This document shows, piece after piece, positions 40,510 to 49,698 of a DNA stretch of 64,000 nucleotides. A model generated the notes under the pieces. The model saw only the letters and a list, made by a program, of their open reading frames with translations, did not search any database and was not told the DNA's origin. Where the stretch lies: contig NZ_SWKR01000002.1 in NCBI RefSeq assembly GCF_005144715.1, positions 2,564,417-2,628,416 on the forward strand, written 5' to 3'. How positions within the stretch are numbered: position 1 is the stretch's first letter; every line of letters starts with the position of its first letter. This DNA is from Sphingomonas baiyangensis (lineage in GTDB: Bacteria; Pseudomonadota; Alphaproteobacteria; Sphingomonadales; Sphingomonadaceae). The position numbers and the translations under genes are program-made.

Positions 40510-40590
40510 CGTCACCCCAGCGAAAGCTGGGGTCTTGTACCGCGAAAGTGCGCTTGCGGCTCGAGACCCCAGCTTTCGCTGGGGTGACGA
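40510..40590. repeat. REP-like inverted repeat pair, second family
   Basis: Two inverted copies of CGTCACCCCAGCGAAAGC and TGGGGTCT flank about 30 bases; each copy is itself palindromic around CCAGCGAAAGCTGG. The layout copies the 3601-3738 pair but with a different core, so at least two REP families coexist. It lies between gst and the glpX stop. Confidence 0.85.
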
Positions 40591-40596
40591 TCATGG

Positions 40597-41565
40597 CTAT
40601 CCGATGCGATGCTCGCCGCGGACCCAGCGCACCGTGCCCGAGCTCGAGCGCATCACCACGCTCTCGGTGGTCATCACCTTGCCCTTGCGCTTGACGCCTT
40701 CGAGCAGCGATCCGTCGGTCACGCCGGTGGCGGCGAAGATGCAGTCGCCGCTCGCCAGCTCGTCGAGGTCGTAGACCTTGTCGAGATCGTCGATGCCCCA
40801 TTTGCGCGCGCGCGCACGCTCGTCGTCGTTGCGGAACAGGAGCCGGCCCTTGAACTGGCCGCCGACGCAGCGCAGCGCCGCGCATGCCAGCACGCCCTCG
40901 GGCGCGCCGCCCGATCCCATATAGACGTCGATCGTGGTGTCGGGATCGGTGGTGGCGATGACGCCCGCCACGTCGCCGTCGCCGATCAGCACCACGCCGC
41001 AGCCGATGCCGCGCAGCTCGGCGATGAGCTTCTCGTGGCGCGGGCGATCGAGCACGCAGGCGATCACCTCGTTGGGCTGCACGCCCTTGGCGGCGGCGAT
41101 GGCGGCGATGTTCTCGGTCGGCGACTTGTCGAGATCGATGACACCGGCGGGATAGCCGGGACCGACCGCCAGCTTGTCCATATACACGTCGGGGGCGTTG
41201 AGCAGGCAGCCTTCCTCGGCGATGGCGAGCACGGCGAGCGCGTTGGGGCCGGCCTTGGCGGTGATCGTCGTGCCTTCCAAGGGGTCGAGCGCGATGTCGA
41301 TCTTTGGCCCCTTGCCGGGTGCCGAGCCGACCTTCTCGCCGATGAACAGCATCGGCGCCTCGTCGCGCTCGCCCTCGCCGATCACGACGGTGCCGTCCAT
41401 GTAGAGGTCGTTGAGCGCCTCGCGCATCGCCTCGACGGCGGCGGCGTCGGCGGCCTTCTCGTCGCCGCGTCCCACCAGGCTCGATGCCGCGATCGCCGCC
41501 GCCTCGGTCACGCGGACCATCTCGAGCACGAGAACGCGATCGAGAACCTTGCTCGCCGACTGCAT
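40597..41565 (-). CDS. glpX: Class II fructose-1,6-bisphosphatase
   Basis: A roughly 322-residue GlpX-type phosphatase of gluconeogenesis that converts fructose 1,6-bisphosphate to fructose 6-phosphate. The metal-binding segments GEGERDEAPML and IALDPLEGTT are intact, as is GSGGAPEGVLACAALRC. The start is either ATG 41565 (MQSASKVLDRVLVLEMVRVTEAAA, chosen because it matches family length and sits a workable distance from GGAAGG) or ATG 41577, which abuts that site. Confidence 0.93.
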   Translation of the reverse strand: MQSASKVLDRVLVLEMVRVTEAAAIAASSLVGRGDEKAADAAAVEAMREALNDLYMDGTVVIGEGERDEAPMLFIGEKVGSAPGKGPKIDIALDPLEGTTITAKAGPNALAVLAIAEEGCLLNAPDVYMDKLAVGPGYPAGVIDLDKSPTENIAAIAAAKGVQPNEVIACVLDRPRHEKLIAELRGIGCGVVLIGDGDVAGVIATTDPDTTIDVYMGSGGAPEGVLACAALRCVGGQFKGRLLFRNDDERARARKWGIDDLDKVYDLDELASGDCIFAATGVTDGSLLEGVKRKGKVMTTESVVMRSSSGTVRWVRGEHRIG

Positions 41566-41694
41566 GATCTTGGCCATCCTTCCCGAAATCGTTGGCGGCG
41601 CGATAGGCGAGGGCGGCGCGAAGGGCAACCGGACGAACAACTTGCCGCCACATTGCTGCGCTGTGTTGGGTACATCCTGCCGGAGGCTCCGCCG

Positions 41695-42039
41695 ATGCTG
41701 CTTGCGTTGTTGCTCGCCCAGACGATCGACGCCGACCGGCTGCTCGCCGACCATGCCGACGCGACGCGCGCGGCGATCCGCTGCGAGACCGACGTCGGCG
41801 ACGAGATCGTCGTATGCGCGCTGCGCGACGCCGACCGCTTCCGCGTGCCCTTCATCGAGCTGACGCCGGGCGACCCCAAGATCATCGACGTGCCCGCCGA
41901 ACGCGCGCGGCTGATCGCATCGCCGAACAACTGCCAGCAAATGGCCTTGAGCGTGAGCGGCTGCGGGATGGTGGGCGTGACGATGTCGACCTCGGGCGGG
42001 CGCGTGCAGCTTTCGCGCCCGCGGCCGCTCGCGCCCTGA
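41695..42039 (+). CDS. Small probably exported protein, unknown function
   Basis: A 114-residue protein. The ATG at 41695 has GGAGG 8 bases upstream. A short hydrophobic start (MLLALLLAQTIDA) could be a signal peptide. Two Cys in the first half (CETDVGDEIVVCA) and two in the second (NNCQQMALSVSGCG) would suit a periplasmic disulfide-bonded fold. I do not recognise a named family, though sphingomonads carry similar short GDEIVVC-containing proteins. Divergent from glpX. Confidence 0.65.
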   Translation: MLLALLLAQTIDADRLLADHADATRAAIRCETDVGDEIVVCALRDADRFRVPFIELTPGDPKIIDVPAERARLIASPNNCQQMALSVSGCGMVGVTMSTSGGRVQLSRPRPLAP

Positions 42040-42126
42040 ACCTTGGTTGGTGCGGTACGGCCCCGGCGGCTTGCATCGCGAGCAGGATGCGGGCAATTCG
42101 AACATCCGGAATGTTTGGAGACGCCC

Positions 42127-43311
42127 ATGACGCCGCAGCCCGTATCCAGCCAGGGCGGTATCGACGCCGATAGCTTCGACGCGTTCATCGAGCAGCTTCG
42201 CCGCTATGTGCGCGACCGGCTGATCCCTGCCGAGGCGCAGGTGATCGCCGAGGATGCGATACCCGAGCCGATCCTGCGCGAGATGCGCGACATGGGGCTG
42301 TTCGGGCTGACGATGCCGGCCGAATATGGCGGCGCAGGCATGAATGTAAGCCAGTATGTCGAGGCGATCCGGCAGCTGAGCTATGCGCTGCCGGCCTATC
42401 GCTCGATCACCTCGATCAATCTCGGCATGGTCTGTTCGGCGATCAAGAATGGCGGCACCGATGCGCAGAAGGCCGAATGGCTGCCGCGGCTGGCGGCGGG
42501 CGAGATCGCGAGCTTCGGGCTGACCGAACCCGGCAGCGGCAGCGATTCGGCGGCGATGCAGACGATGGCGGTGCGGGATGGCGATGACTGGGTGCTCAAC
42601 GGCACCAAGCGCTACATCACCAACGCGCCCTTCGCGAAGCTGGCGCTGGTGATGGCGCGTACCTCGCGCGAGACGCTGCCCAAGAACGCGCACGTCTCGG
42701 CGTTTCTCGTGCCGATGGACCCGCCGGGCGTGAGCGTCGGCAAATCGGACAGGAAGATGGGGCAGGCGGGCAGCCACATCGCCGACATCATGCTCGACGA
42801 TGTGCGCCTGCCTGCCGATGCGCTGCTGGGCGGCGAGGAGGGGCGAGGCTTCGCGCTCGCGATGCAAAGCCTCGACAATGGGCGCCTGTCGATCGCCGCG
42901 GCGAGCGCGGGCTATGGCCGCCGTATCCTCGACACCGCGATGCGCTACGCGACCGAGCGCCGTGCCTTCGGCGTGCCGATCGCCGAGTTCCAGCTCATCC
43001 AGGCGATGCTCGCCGACAGCGAGATCGAGCTCTACGCCGCCGAATGCATGATCGCCGATGCGTGCCGGCGCATCGATGCCGGCGAGAAGGTGCTGCGCAA
43101 GGCGGCGGCGACCAAGGTGTTCGCCTCCGAAGCGTGCGGGCGCATCGCTGATCGCTGCGTGCAGGTGCATGGCGGCGCGGGCTATCTGGCCGAATACGAG
43201 GCCGAGCGCTTCTATCGCGATGCGCGCATCTACCGCATCTACGAAGGCACCACGCAGATCCTGCAACTGGCGATCGCCAAGAACATGCTGCGCGAGTTCG
43301 CCAGCGTCTGA
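42127..43311 (+). CDS. Acyl-CoA dehydrogenase
   Basis: A 394-residue FAD-dependent dehydrogenase that introduces the alpha-beta double bond in acyl-CoA. Signatures: FGLTEPGSGSDSAAMQTMA (first family signature), an FAD-binding middle domain, QVHGGAGYLAEYEAERFYRDARIYRIYEGTTQI. The E in YEGT is the catalytic base position of medium/short-chain enzymes and is present. ATG 42127 follows TTTGGAGA. Single gene with the hydrolase gene 65 bases downstream on the same strand. Confidence 0.92.
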   Translation: MTPQPVSSQGGIDADSFDAFIEQLRRYVRDRLIPAEAQVIAEDAIPEPILREMRDMGLFGLTMPAEYGGAGMNVSQYVEAIRQLSYALPAYRSITSINLGMVCSAIKNGGTDAQKAEWLPRLAAGEIASFGLTEPGSGSDSAAMQTMAVRDGDDWVLNGTKRYITNAPFAKLALVMARTSRETLPKNAHVSAFLVPMDPPGVSVGKSDRKMGQAGSHIADIMLDDVRLPADALLGGEEGRGFALAMQSLDNGRLSIAAASAGYGRRILDTAMRYATERRAFGVPIAEFQLIQAMLADSEIELYAAECMIADACRRIDAGEKVLRKAAATKVFASEACGRIADRCVQVHGGAGYLAEYEAERFYRDARIYRIYEGTTQILQLAIAKNMLREFASV

Positions 43312-43376
43312 TCGGCCGGGTCGGCGCTTGGCGTGGCGTGTGCGGCATGCCATCCTTGCCGCAAAGGGAGGGTCGC

Positions 43377-44450
43377 TTGTCCATCATCCGCATCGCGCTG
43401 GCGCTTGCCGTGCTGTTCTTCACCCCCGCCGCGATGGCGCAGACCGCCTGGCCCTTTGTCGAGCGCGACCATGTGCTTCGCGATTTCGCGTTCAAGACCG
43501 GCGAGCGGATGGACGTGCGGATGCACTATCGCGTCGCCGGCACGCCGCGGCGCGATGCCAAGGGCCGCGTCACCAACGCGGTGATGATCCTGCACGGCAC
43601 CGGCGGAGCGGGATCGCAGTTTCTGGCACCCCACTTCGCCGATGCGCTCTATGCGCCCGGCGCGCCGTTCGATCTGGCGAAAACCTATGTGATCCTGCCC
43701 GACAATATCGGCCATGGCGGATCGTCGAAGCCGTCCGACGGGATGCGCATGGCGTTTCCGCGCTACGACTATGACGACATGGTCGATGCGCAGCGCCGCC
43801 TGCTGGGCGAGGCGCTGGGCGTCGATCGCCCGCGGCTCATCATCGGCACGTCGATGGGGTGCATGCACGCCTTCGTCTGGGGTACGCGCTACCCGCAGGC
43901 GCCGCGCGCGCTGATGCCGCTGGCGTGCATGCCCGTCGAGATCGCCGGATTGAACCGCATGTGGCGGCAGCTGCTGATCGACGGGATCAAGGCCGATCCG
44001 GCCTGGGCGGGCGGCGACTATAGCGCGCAGCCGCAGGCGGGGTTGCGCAATGCGGCATCGCTGCTGATCGTGGCGGGCGCCGCGCCGCTGGCGCTGCAAC
44101 GCGCCTATCCAACGCGCGAGGCCGCCGAGCAGGCCGCCGCCGAGCGCGTGGCGAACTATATGCGCGGCTTCGATGCCAACGACATGATCTACCAGTTCGA
44201 TTCGTCGCGCACCTACAATCCCTGGCCGCTGCTCGAGCGCATGACCGCGCCGACCGTGTGGATCAATTCGGCCGACGACTTCATCAACCCGCGCAACCTG
44301 CCCTTCCCCGCACAGGCGATCGAGCGCTTGCCCGATGCGCGCTTCAAGCTGGTGCCCGAGACCGAGGAGACCTTCGGCCACGGCACGCATACGCGGCCCG
44401 ACTTCTGGATCGACGACCTGCGCGAGCTGCTGGCGCGCACCGAAGGCTGA
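43377..44450 (+). CDS. Secreted alpha/beta hydrolase, MetX-like
   Basis: A 357-residue alpha/beta hydrolase with a signal peptide (SIIRIALALAVLFFTPAAMA, cleavage before QTAW). The nucleophile elbow GTSMGCMHAF, the acid in NSADDFIN and the His in EETFGHGTH complete a Ser-Asp-His triad; the layout and the HGTGGAGSQF oxyanion region resemble homoserine acetyltransferase-like hydrolases. The start is a TTG at 43377 with GGGAGG 6 bases upstream; earlier ATGs would add residues before the signal peptide. An exported hydrolase, not a biosynthetic acetyltransferase, is the likelier role. Substrate unknown. Confidence 0.82.
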   Translation: MSIIRIALALAVLFFTPAAMAQTAWPFVERDHVLRDFAFKTGERMDVRMHYRVAGTPRRDAKGRVTNAVMILHGTGGAGSQFLAPHFADALYAPGAPFDLAKTYVILPDNIGHGGSSKPSDGMRMAFPRYDYDDMVDAQRRLLGEALGVDRPRLIIGTSMGCMHAFVWGTRYPQAPRALMPLACMPVEIAGLNRMWRQLLIDGIKADPAWAGGDYSAQPQAGLRNAASLLIVAGAAPLALQRAYPTREAAEQAAAERVANYMRGFDANDMIYQFDSSRTYNPWPLLERMTAPTVWINSADDFINPRNLPFPAQAIERLPDARFKLVPETEETFGHGTHTRPDFWIDDLRELLARTEG

Positions 44451-44491
44451 CGCGTGCGTCGTTGTCGGGCAACGCTCGCCCCGGACTGCCG

Positions 44492-44641
44492 CTAGTCGCG
44501 GCCGACGCTGGTGGGCGGCGTCGCGAGGTGCGGCACGTCGGGATCGAACAGCGCCACCAGCAGCAGCACCGCCGCCAGCAGCGCCGCGACGATCAGCGCC
44601 GCGAACCATGGCGGCGGCCGCGTGCCGCGCCCGCCGGTCAC
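44492..44641 (-). CDS. 49-residue single-pass membrane protein
   Basis: A short gene directly after the antiporter gene: its GTG start overlaps the antiporter's TGA (GTGA). The product has a basic, Gly/Pro-rich N-terminus, one transmembrane helix (about residues 13-31, FAALIVAALLAAVLLLVAL) and a short polar tail. The coupling suggests a small partner or regulator of the antiporter (inference). Confidence 0.5.
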   Translation of the reverse strand: MTGGRGTRPPPWFAALIVAALLAAVLLLVALFDPDVPHLATPPTSVGRD

Positions 44642-46293
44642 GGCGCCGCCGCCTCGGCGACGCCGCCCGCCAGCGCCGCCATGCAGATCGCGGTCTCGCG
44701 CTCGCCCATCACCACCTGATCGGCGCCATGCCGTTCGAGATACGCCACCTCGTCGTCCGAATGCGCGCGCGCGACGATACGCAGATCGGTACTGGCGGCG
44801 CGCGCTCGCGCCGCGATGACGCCGGCTTCATAGCCTTCGGGGATGGCGATCAGCAGCGTCGCGGCGCTTGCCAGGTCGGCGCGTGCGAGCGTGGCCATGT
44901 CGGTGGCATCGCCGCGCACGGTGTCGAACCCCGCTTCGCGCGCTGCCGCGACGATATCGGGCTGGTCCTCGACCACCACCACGCGGTAGCCGGCATCGCG
45001 CATCCGCGGCGCAAGCAGCCGGCCGACGCGGCCATAGCCGACGAGCACGACATGGCGACCGCTGCCGGGCGGCGGCGGCGCCACCACTTCGGCATCGACA
45101 CGCGGCGCCGGCGAGCGACCCTGCTTGACGATGAGCTTGAAGATGAGCGGGTTGAGCAGGATCGACAGGATCGCGCTTGCCAGGATCAGGTCGCGCGCGG
45201 CATCGGGCAGCACGCCCAGATTGCTGCCCAGCCCCGCGAGGATGAAGCTGAACTCGCCGATCTGCGCAAGGCTGGCCGATACGGTGAAGGCGGTACCGTT
45301 GCCATGGCCGAAGGCGCGCACGATCGCAAAGGCCGCGAGCGACTTGCCGATGACGATGATCGCCACCGTCGCCAGCAGCTCGAGCGGCTGGTCGACCACC
45401 ACGGCGGGGTCGAACAACATGCCCACCGACACGAAGAACAATACGGCGAAGGCATCGCGCAGCGGCAGCGTCTCCTCGGCGGCGCGGCGGCTGAGCTGCG
45501 TTTCGCCGAGGATCATGCCGGCGAAGAACGCGCCGAGCGCGAACGACACGTCGAACACGAACGCCGCGCCGAACGCCACGCCGAGCGCGATCGCGAGCAC
45601 GGCGAGCCGGAACAGCTCGCGCGAGCCGGTATGCACCACCCAGTGCAGCAGCCACGGGATGAAACGACGCCCGACGACGAGCATCAGCGCGAAGAAGCCC
45701 GTCACCTTGAGCGCCACCGCGCCCATCGAGCGCAGGATCTCGGCACCGCCCGCGCCATCGGGGTTGTTCTGCACCGCGACGATCGCGGGCAGCAGCACCA
45801 GCGCCAGCACCATCGCCAGATCCTCGACGATCAGCCAGCCGACGGTGATGCGCCCGCGCTCGGTCTCGACAAGGTCGCGCGCCTGCAGCGCGCGCAGCAG
45901 TACCACGGTGCTGGCGACCGACAGCGCAAGGCCGAACACGATGCTCGCGGTGAGCGTCCATCCCAGCCACAGCCCGAGCGCGGCACCGAGCGCGGTGGCC
46001 GTCGCGATCTGCACCACGGCGCCCGGAATCGCGACGCGGCGCACCGACATCAGATCCTTGAGCGAGAAATGCAGGCCGACGCCGAACATCAGGAGGATGA
46101 CGCCGAGTTCGGCAAGCTCGGCGGCCAGCCGCCCGTCGGCGACGAAGCCCGGCGTGAACGGGCCGACGAGCACGCCGGCGAGCAGATAGCCCGCGATCGG
46201 CGAGATGCGCAGCCGGTGCGCGATGGCGCCGGCGATGAAGGCGAGCACCAGTCCTGCGACGACGATGCCGATGAGCGGCGTCACATGATGCAT
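44638..46293 (-). CDS. CPA2-family K+/H+ antiporter with RCK domain (KefB/YbaL-like)
   Basis: A 551-residue monovalent cation:proton antiporter-2. Residues 1 to about 390 form some 12 membrane helices with typical segments (AGYLLAGVLVGPFTPGF, ELGVILLMFGVGLHFSLKDL, ALGAFFAGMILGETQLS). A Pro-rich linker leads to a TrkA-N/RCK domain from about residue 412 (HVVLVGYGRVGRLL, a Rossmann G-x-G-x2-G) that binds NAD(H) and gates transport. ATG 46293 follows GAGGTG. It is probably a potassium/proton exchanger of the inner membrane; ion preference is inferred. A small membrane protein gene is coupled to its 3' end. Confidence 0.9.
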   Translation of the reverse strand: MHHVTPLIGIVVAGLVLAFIAGAIAHRLRISPIAGYLLAGVLVGPFTPGFVADGRLAAELAELGVILLMFGVGLHFSLKDLMSVRRVAIPGAVVQIATATALGAALGLWLGWTLTASIVFGLALSVASTVVLLRALQARDLVETERGRITVGWLIVEDLAMVLALVLLPAIVAVQNNPDGAGGAEILRSMGAVALKVTGFFALMLVVGRRFIPWLLHWVVHTGSRELFRLAVLAIALGVAFGAAFVFDVSFALGAFFAGMILGETQLSRRAAEETLPLRDAFAVLFFVSVGMLFDPAVVVDQPLELLATVAIIVIGKSLAAFAIVRAFGHGNGTAFTVSASLAQIGEFSFILAGLGSNLGVLPDAARDLILASAILSILLNPLIFKLIVKQGRSPAPRVDAEVVAPPPPGSGRHVVLVGYGRVGRLLAPRMRDAGYRVVVVEDQPDIVAAAREAGFDTVRGDATDMATLARADLASAATLLIAIPEGYEAGVIAARARAASTDLRIVARAHSDDEVAYLERHGADQVVMGERETAICMAALAGGVAEAAAP

Positions 46294-46393
46294 GGCGCAC
46301 CTCGCGGGGCCGGCGGGAAGGGGAAGGCGGTAGGGGTCATGGGCACCTCGCGAGCAGACACGAAAACGGCGCCCGGCGGGCGCAGCGGATCGG

Positions 46394-46762
46394 TCAGCGC
46401 GCAGGCGGCGCCTGTGGCTGGACGAGGTTGCGCAGCGCGCGGTCGGGCGGCGCGCGGGCCGGCGGCGTCGCGAACCGCGCGGGCGGGCGCGCTGTCGCGA
46501 CGAGCGCGATGGCGAGTGTCAGGAGCGCCATCGTTAGGATCGCGCCGCCTGCGCGCTCGACCGCCGATTTCTGGATCGTCGCGCCCGGCGCCAGCAACGA
46601 CACATCGGCAGTGGCCGCGCTGAACGCCGATCCGCGCCCGCGCTCGAGCGGCGCGGCGACCGGTGCCACGGCGTGACCCAGCACCATCGCCACCATCGCC
46701 AGCGCGATCAGCCGCGCAAGCAACACGCGCCATCTACCGGCAAGGGGGAGCGGAACGGCCAT
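46394..46762 (-). CDS. Small two-helix membrane protein, unknown function
   Basis: A 122-residue protein with two hydrophobic segments (about residues 12-32 and 69-85) and a Pro/Arg-rich C-terminal tail. The ATG at 46762 has no clear ribosome-binding site, so the start is uncertain. Codon use matches the surrounding GC-rich genes. I do not recognise a family. Confidence 0.5.
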   Translation of the reverse strand: MAVPLPLAGRWRVLLARLIALAMVAMVLGHAVAPVAAPLERGRGSAFSAATADVSLLAPGATIQKSAVERAGGAILTMALLTLAIALVATARPPARFATPPARAPPDRALRNLVQPQAPPAR

Positions 46763-46927
46763 TGCTTGCGAAATAGGTATTGCCGGGGCTGGCCGCCAGC
46801 GGTGCAGTGCCGGGTAGTGGACGCGTAAAGCCGCACGGGATCTTCGTCGGGCTGGCACTGCGCCGAAAGCTGCCTGTCCGCTATCGCCCCACTTGCGAAC
46901 ATCTCGCGCGCGCCACAAAATGCGACC

Positions 46928-47254
46928 ATGGGCAGAATCGACATCCAGCGTGAGGCTGTTCCTCAGGTCGTAGCGGACGTTCGAATGTACGACGTGGCGG
47001 ATGGTGGCAGGAGCAGCCCCGCTCAGCCGGGCTGGGCCTGTCCAGTGATGGTGTGTAAGGCCGAGCCGCGACAAGGTTATGACGCGCTTCCGTTGCTTCG
47101 CGACCAACCGCTGGAAGCGGGTGAGCGACGACAGCTGGGCTTTGTATTTCTTGCGCCTGAGACGGCGGTAGCAGCGATCGAAAAAGCGGGTCGCTTCTAT
47201 CTGTGGGAAGGTCGCTTCATCGGCGAGGCGACCGTGGTTGCGAACGGTAGCTAG
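46928..47254 (+). CDS. Orphan EF-Tu domain III-like protein
   Basis: A 108-residue protein whose order of conserved positions resembles the C-terminal beta-barrel of EF-Tu as a stand-alone domain: VRMYDVADGGRSSPAQPGW (the EF-Tu D/E-GGR-x2-P-x3-G motif), a PLEAGERRQLGFVFLAPE strand, and a final GRFYLWEGRFIGEATVV strand. Stand-alone copies of unknown role occur in many bacteria. The GC content is visibly lower than in flanking genes, as in the next gene, which suggests a small transferred segment. No Shine-Dalgarno is obvious. Confidence 0.6.
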   Translation: MGRIDIQREAVPQVVADVRMYDVADGGRSSPAQPGWACPVMVCKAEPRQGYDALPLLRDQPLEAGERRQLGFVFLAPETAVAAIEKAGRFYLWEGRFIGEATVVANGS

Positions 47255-47298
47255 CGCCCAATTGCGAACATTCTGCGGGATAGCGTAGATCCATTCTA

Positions 47299-47601
47299 AT
47301 GAAGATGCCGCCAGTCACTCCCCAAGGTGTTTTGCGCGAACTAGGCAAGCAGCCTAGCTTGGCGCGCCGTATTGCAAGAGGTTGGATGGCCGTAGGCTCA
47401 CTTCTGGCGTTACTCGCCATAGCCATGGCTGTCGCACACTTTGCTTATGGCGTTCCGATCCAAAACAAGGATACAGGAACAGCGGCTACTGACGTTGAGA
47501 TAGCGAGTGTCGTTGCCCTCTTTGTTGGGGGCGGGTTACTGTTCGTTGCTTTAGGTTATGCGCTGCGGCGTTGGTCATTTTCGCAGTCCAATGACCGCTA
47601 A
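47299..47601 (+). CDS. Small membrane protein, unknown function
   Basis: A 100-residue protein with two transmembrane helices (about residues 31-50 and 67-88) and basic ends. The coding sequence is clearly poorer in GC than the chromosomal average here, like the gene before it. I do not recognise a family. It ends 58 bases before the convergent acyl-CoA dehydrogenase gene. Confidence 0.55.
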   Translation: MKMPPVTPQGVLRELGKQPSLARRIARGWMAVGSLLALLAIAMAVAHFAYGVPIQNKDTGTAATDVEIASVVALFVGGGLLFVALGYALRRWSFSQSNDR

Positions 47602-47659
47602 CTGCCCATAACGGCCATTCAGCCGCTGCGCCAAAAGCGGCTGTCCATAGCTTCGCCAC

Positions 47660-48820
47660 CTACAGCGCGCGCGCGATGAGCAGCTTCATGATCTCGCTCG
47701 ATCCGCCATAGATGCGGCTGACGCGCGAATTGCGGAACATGCGCGCGATGGGATAGTCGTTCACATAGCCATAGCCGCCGTGCAGCTGCAGGCAGGCGTC
47801 GACGACTTCCCATTCGGTTTCGGTGGCCTGCAGCTTGGCGATCGCCGAGGTCGGCCCGTCGAGCGTGCCCGCCACCGCCGCATCGATACATTCGTTGACG
47901 AAGCTGCGCACCACGCGCGCCTTCGCCGCCAGCCCGGCGAGCGTGAACTGGGTGTTCTGGAAGTCGAACAGCGGCTGGCCGAACGCCTTGCGATCGCGGA
48001 CATAGGCGATCGTCGTCTCCAATGCCTTTTCCATCACGATCGCGCTGGTGATGGCGATGAGCAGCCGTTCGCGCGGCAGCTCGGCCATCAGCTGCGCGAA
48101 GCCGCGACCTTCCTCGGCGCCGAGCAGGTTCTGTGCGGGCACCCACACATCGTCGAAGAACAGCTCGCTGGTATCCTGCGCGTCGTTGCCGATCTTGTCG
48201 AGCTTGCGGCCGCGGCGGAAGCCTTCGGCCTCGTGCGGCTCGACCACCAGCAGCGACACGCCCTTGGCGCCCAGCGACGGATCGGTCTTGGCGACCACCA
48301 CGATCAGGTCGGCGATCGCGCCGTTCGAGATGAAGGTCTTGGCGCCGTTGATGCGATAGCCGTTGCCGTCCTTGAGCGCCGTGGTGCGGATCGCCTGGAG
48401 GTCGCTGCCGGCGCCCGGCTCGCTCATCGCGATCGCCGCCACGCGCTCGCCGTTCGACAGCGAAGGCAGCCAGCGGCGCTTCTGCTCCTCGGTGCCGTGG
48501 AGCTGGATGTAGGGCGTGACGATGACATTGTGCAGGCTGGCGGCGAACCCGTCGACGCCCTTGCGCGTCACCTGATCGACCACCACCAGATCGTGGCGGA
48601 AATCGCCGCCCTGGCCGCCATATTCGGCGGGCACCGATACGCCGAGCAGCCCCGCCTGCCCCGCCTCGCGCCAGAAATCGCGCTCGACCTCGCCCGCCTC
48701 GCGCCAGCGCGCGGTGCGCTCGGGCGGGGCGTTGCGATCGAGGAAGAGGCCGACCGAATCGGCGAACATGCGCAGCTCGGGATCGTCCATGAAGGCGGGC
48801 TGCGGGAACGACAGGCGCAT
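47660..48820 (-). CDS. Acyl-CoA dehydrogenase, long-chain/isovaleryl-like
   Basis: A 386-residue flavoenzyme. Signature 1 (AIAMSEPGAGSDLQAIRTTA) and signature 2 (QLHGGYGYVNDYPIARMFRNSRVSRIYGGSSEI) are clear. At the usual YEGT site this protein has YGGSS; as in long-chain and isovaleryl-CoA dehydrogenases, the base is then expected on the helix containing LPRERLLIA. ATG 48820 has GGAGAG upstream; a longer reading adds an unrelated N-terminus. It differs clearly from the other acyl-CoA dehydrogenase in this window and probably acts on another substrate. Divergent from dapB. Confidence 0.92.
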   Translation of the reverse strand: MRLSFPQPAFMDDPELRMFADSVGLFLDRNAPPERTARWREAGEVERDFWREAGQAGLLGVSVPAEYGGQGGDFRHDLVVVDQVTRKGVDGFAASLHNVIVTPYIQLHGTEEQKRRWLPSLSNGERVAAIAMSEPGAGSDLQAIRTTALKDGNGYRINGAKTFISNGAIADLIVVVAKTDPSLGAKGVSLLVVEPHEAEGFRRGRKLDKIGNDAQDTSELFFDDVWVPAQNLLGAEEGRGFAQLMAELPRERLLIAITSAIVMEKALETTIAYVRDRKAFGQPLFDFQNTQFTLAGLAAKARVVRSFVNECIDAAVAGTLDGPTSAIAKLQATETEWEVVDACLQLHGGYGYVNDYPIARMFRNSRVSRIYGGSSEIMKLLIARAL

Positions 48821-48962
48821 GGGGCTCTCCGTTTGCTCGCCCTCTTGTCGGGGCAGCGGCAGCCTAAGCGAAGCATTGCAAAGTGCAACGGGTCGTCTTG
48901 GCGCTGTCCCACCGCTAGGGTTTCTGCAAAAGGCACGCAGCAGGGCAGGGCAAGGAGCACGC

Positions 48963-49691
48963 ATGAACCGGATCGGCATCTATGGCAGCCTGGGGCGCAT
49001 GGGGCAGGCGATCGTCGCGGCGATGCCCGCGCTCGACGCGATCCATGCCGGCGGCGCCGATGCGGGCGACGATCCGGTGCCCGTGGCGCGCAATGCCGAC
49101 GTGCTCGTCGATTTCTCGGCGCCCGCCGCGCTAGAGGCGCATCTGGCCGCCGCGCGCGCGGCCTCGACGCCGATCGTCATCGGCACCACCGGACTGCAGC
49201 ACCGCCACCACGCCATGATCGACGCCGCCGCCGGCGACATCGCGATATTGCAGACGGGCAATACCTCGCTCGGCATCGCTTTGCTCTCGGCGCTGGTGCG
49301 CGATGCCGCGCGTCGGCTGGGGCCCGACTGGGACATCGAGATCGCCGAGATGCATCACCGCGACAAGGTCGACGCGCCATCGGGCACCGCGCTGATGCTG
49401 GGCGAGGCGGCCGCCGAGGGGCGTGGGCTCAGCCTTGCCGATTGCAGCGTCGAGGGGCGCGCGGGGCTGGTGGGCGCACGCGCACGCGGCACGATCGGCT
49501 TCGCCAGCCTGCGCGGCGGCAGCGTGGTGGGCGATCACATGGTGGTGCTGGCGGGCGACGGAGAGCGCATCGAACTGGCGCACCGCGCCGAGGATCGCGC
49601 GATCTTTGCGCGCGGCGCGGTGCAGGCGGCGCTGTGGCTCGCGGGCCAGCCCGCCGGGCGCTACACGATGGACCAGGTGCTGGGCCTTTGA
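48963..49691 (+). CDS. dapB: 4-hydroxy-tetrahydrodipicolinate reductase
   Basis: A 242-residue NAD(P)H-dependent reductase of lysine/diaminopimelate synthesis. The Rossmann motif IGIYGSLGRMG, the catalytic His-Lys segment EIAEMHHRDKVDAPSGTAL and the FASLRGGSVVGDH segment are conserved. The length is slightly short compared with E. coli (273) but typical of alphaproteobacteria. It lies 7 bases before nth on the same strand. Confidence 0.95.
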   Translation: MNRIGIYGSLGRMGQAIVAAMPALDAIHAGGADAGDDPVPVARNADVLVDFSAPAALEAHLAAARAASTPIVIGTTGLQHRHHAMIDAAAGDIAILQTGNTSLGIALLSALVRDAARRLGPDWDIEIAEMHHRDKVDAPSGTALMLGEAAAEGRGLSLADCSVEGRAGLVGARARGTIGFASLRGGSVVGDHMVVLAGDGERIELAHRAEDRAIFARGAVQAALWLAGQPAGRYTMDQVLGL

Positions 49692-49698
49692 GGCGGCG

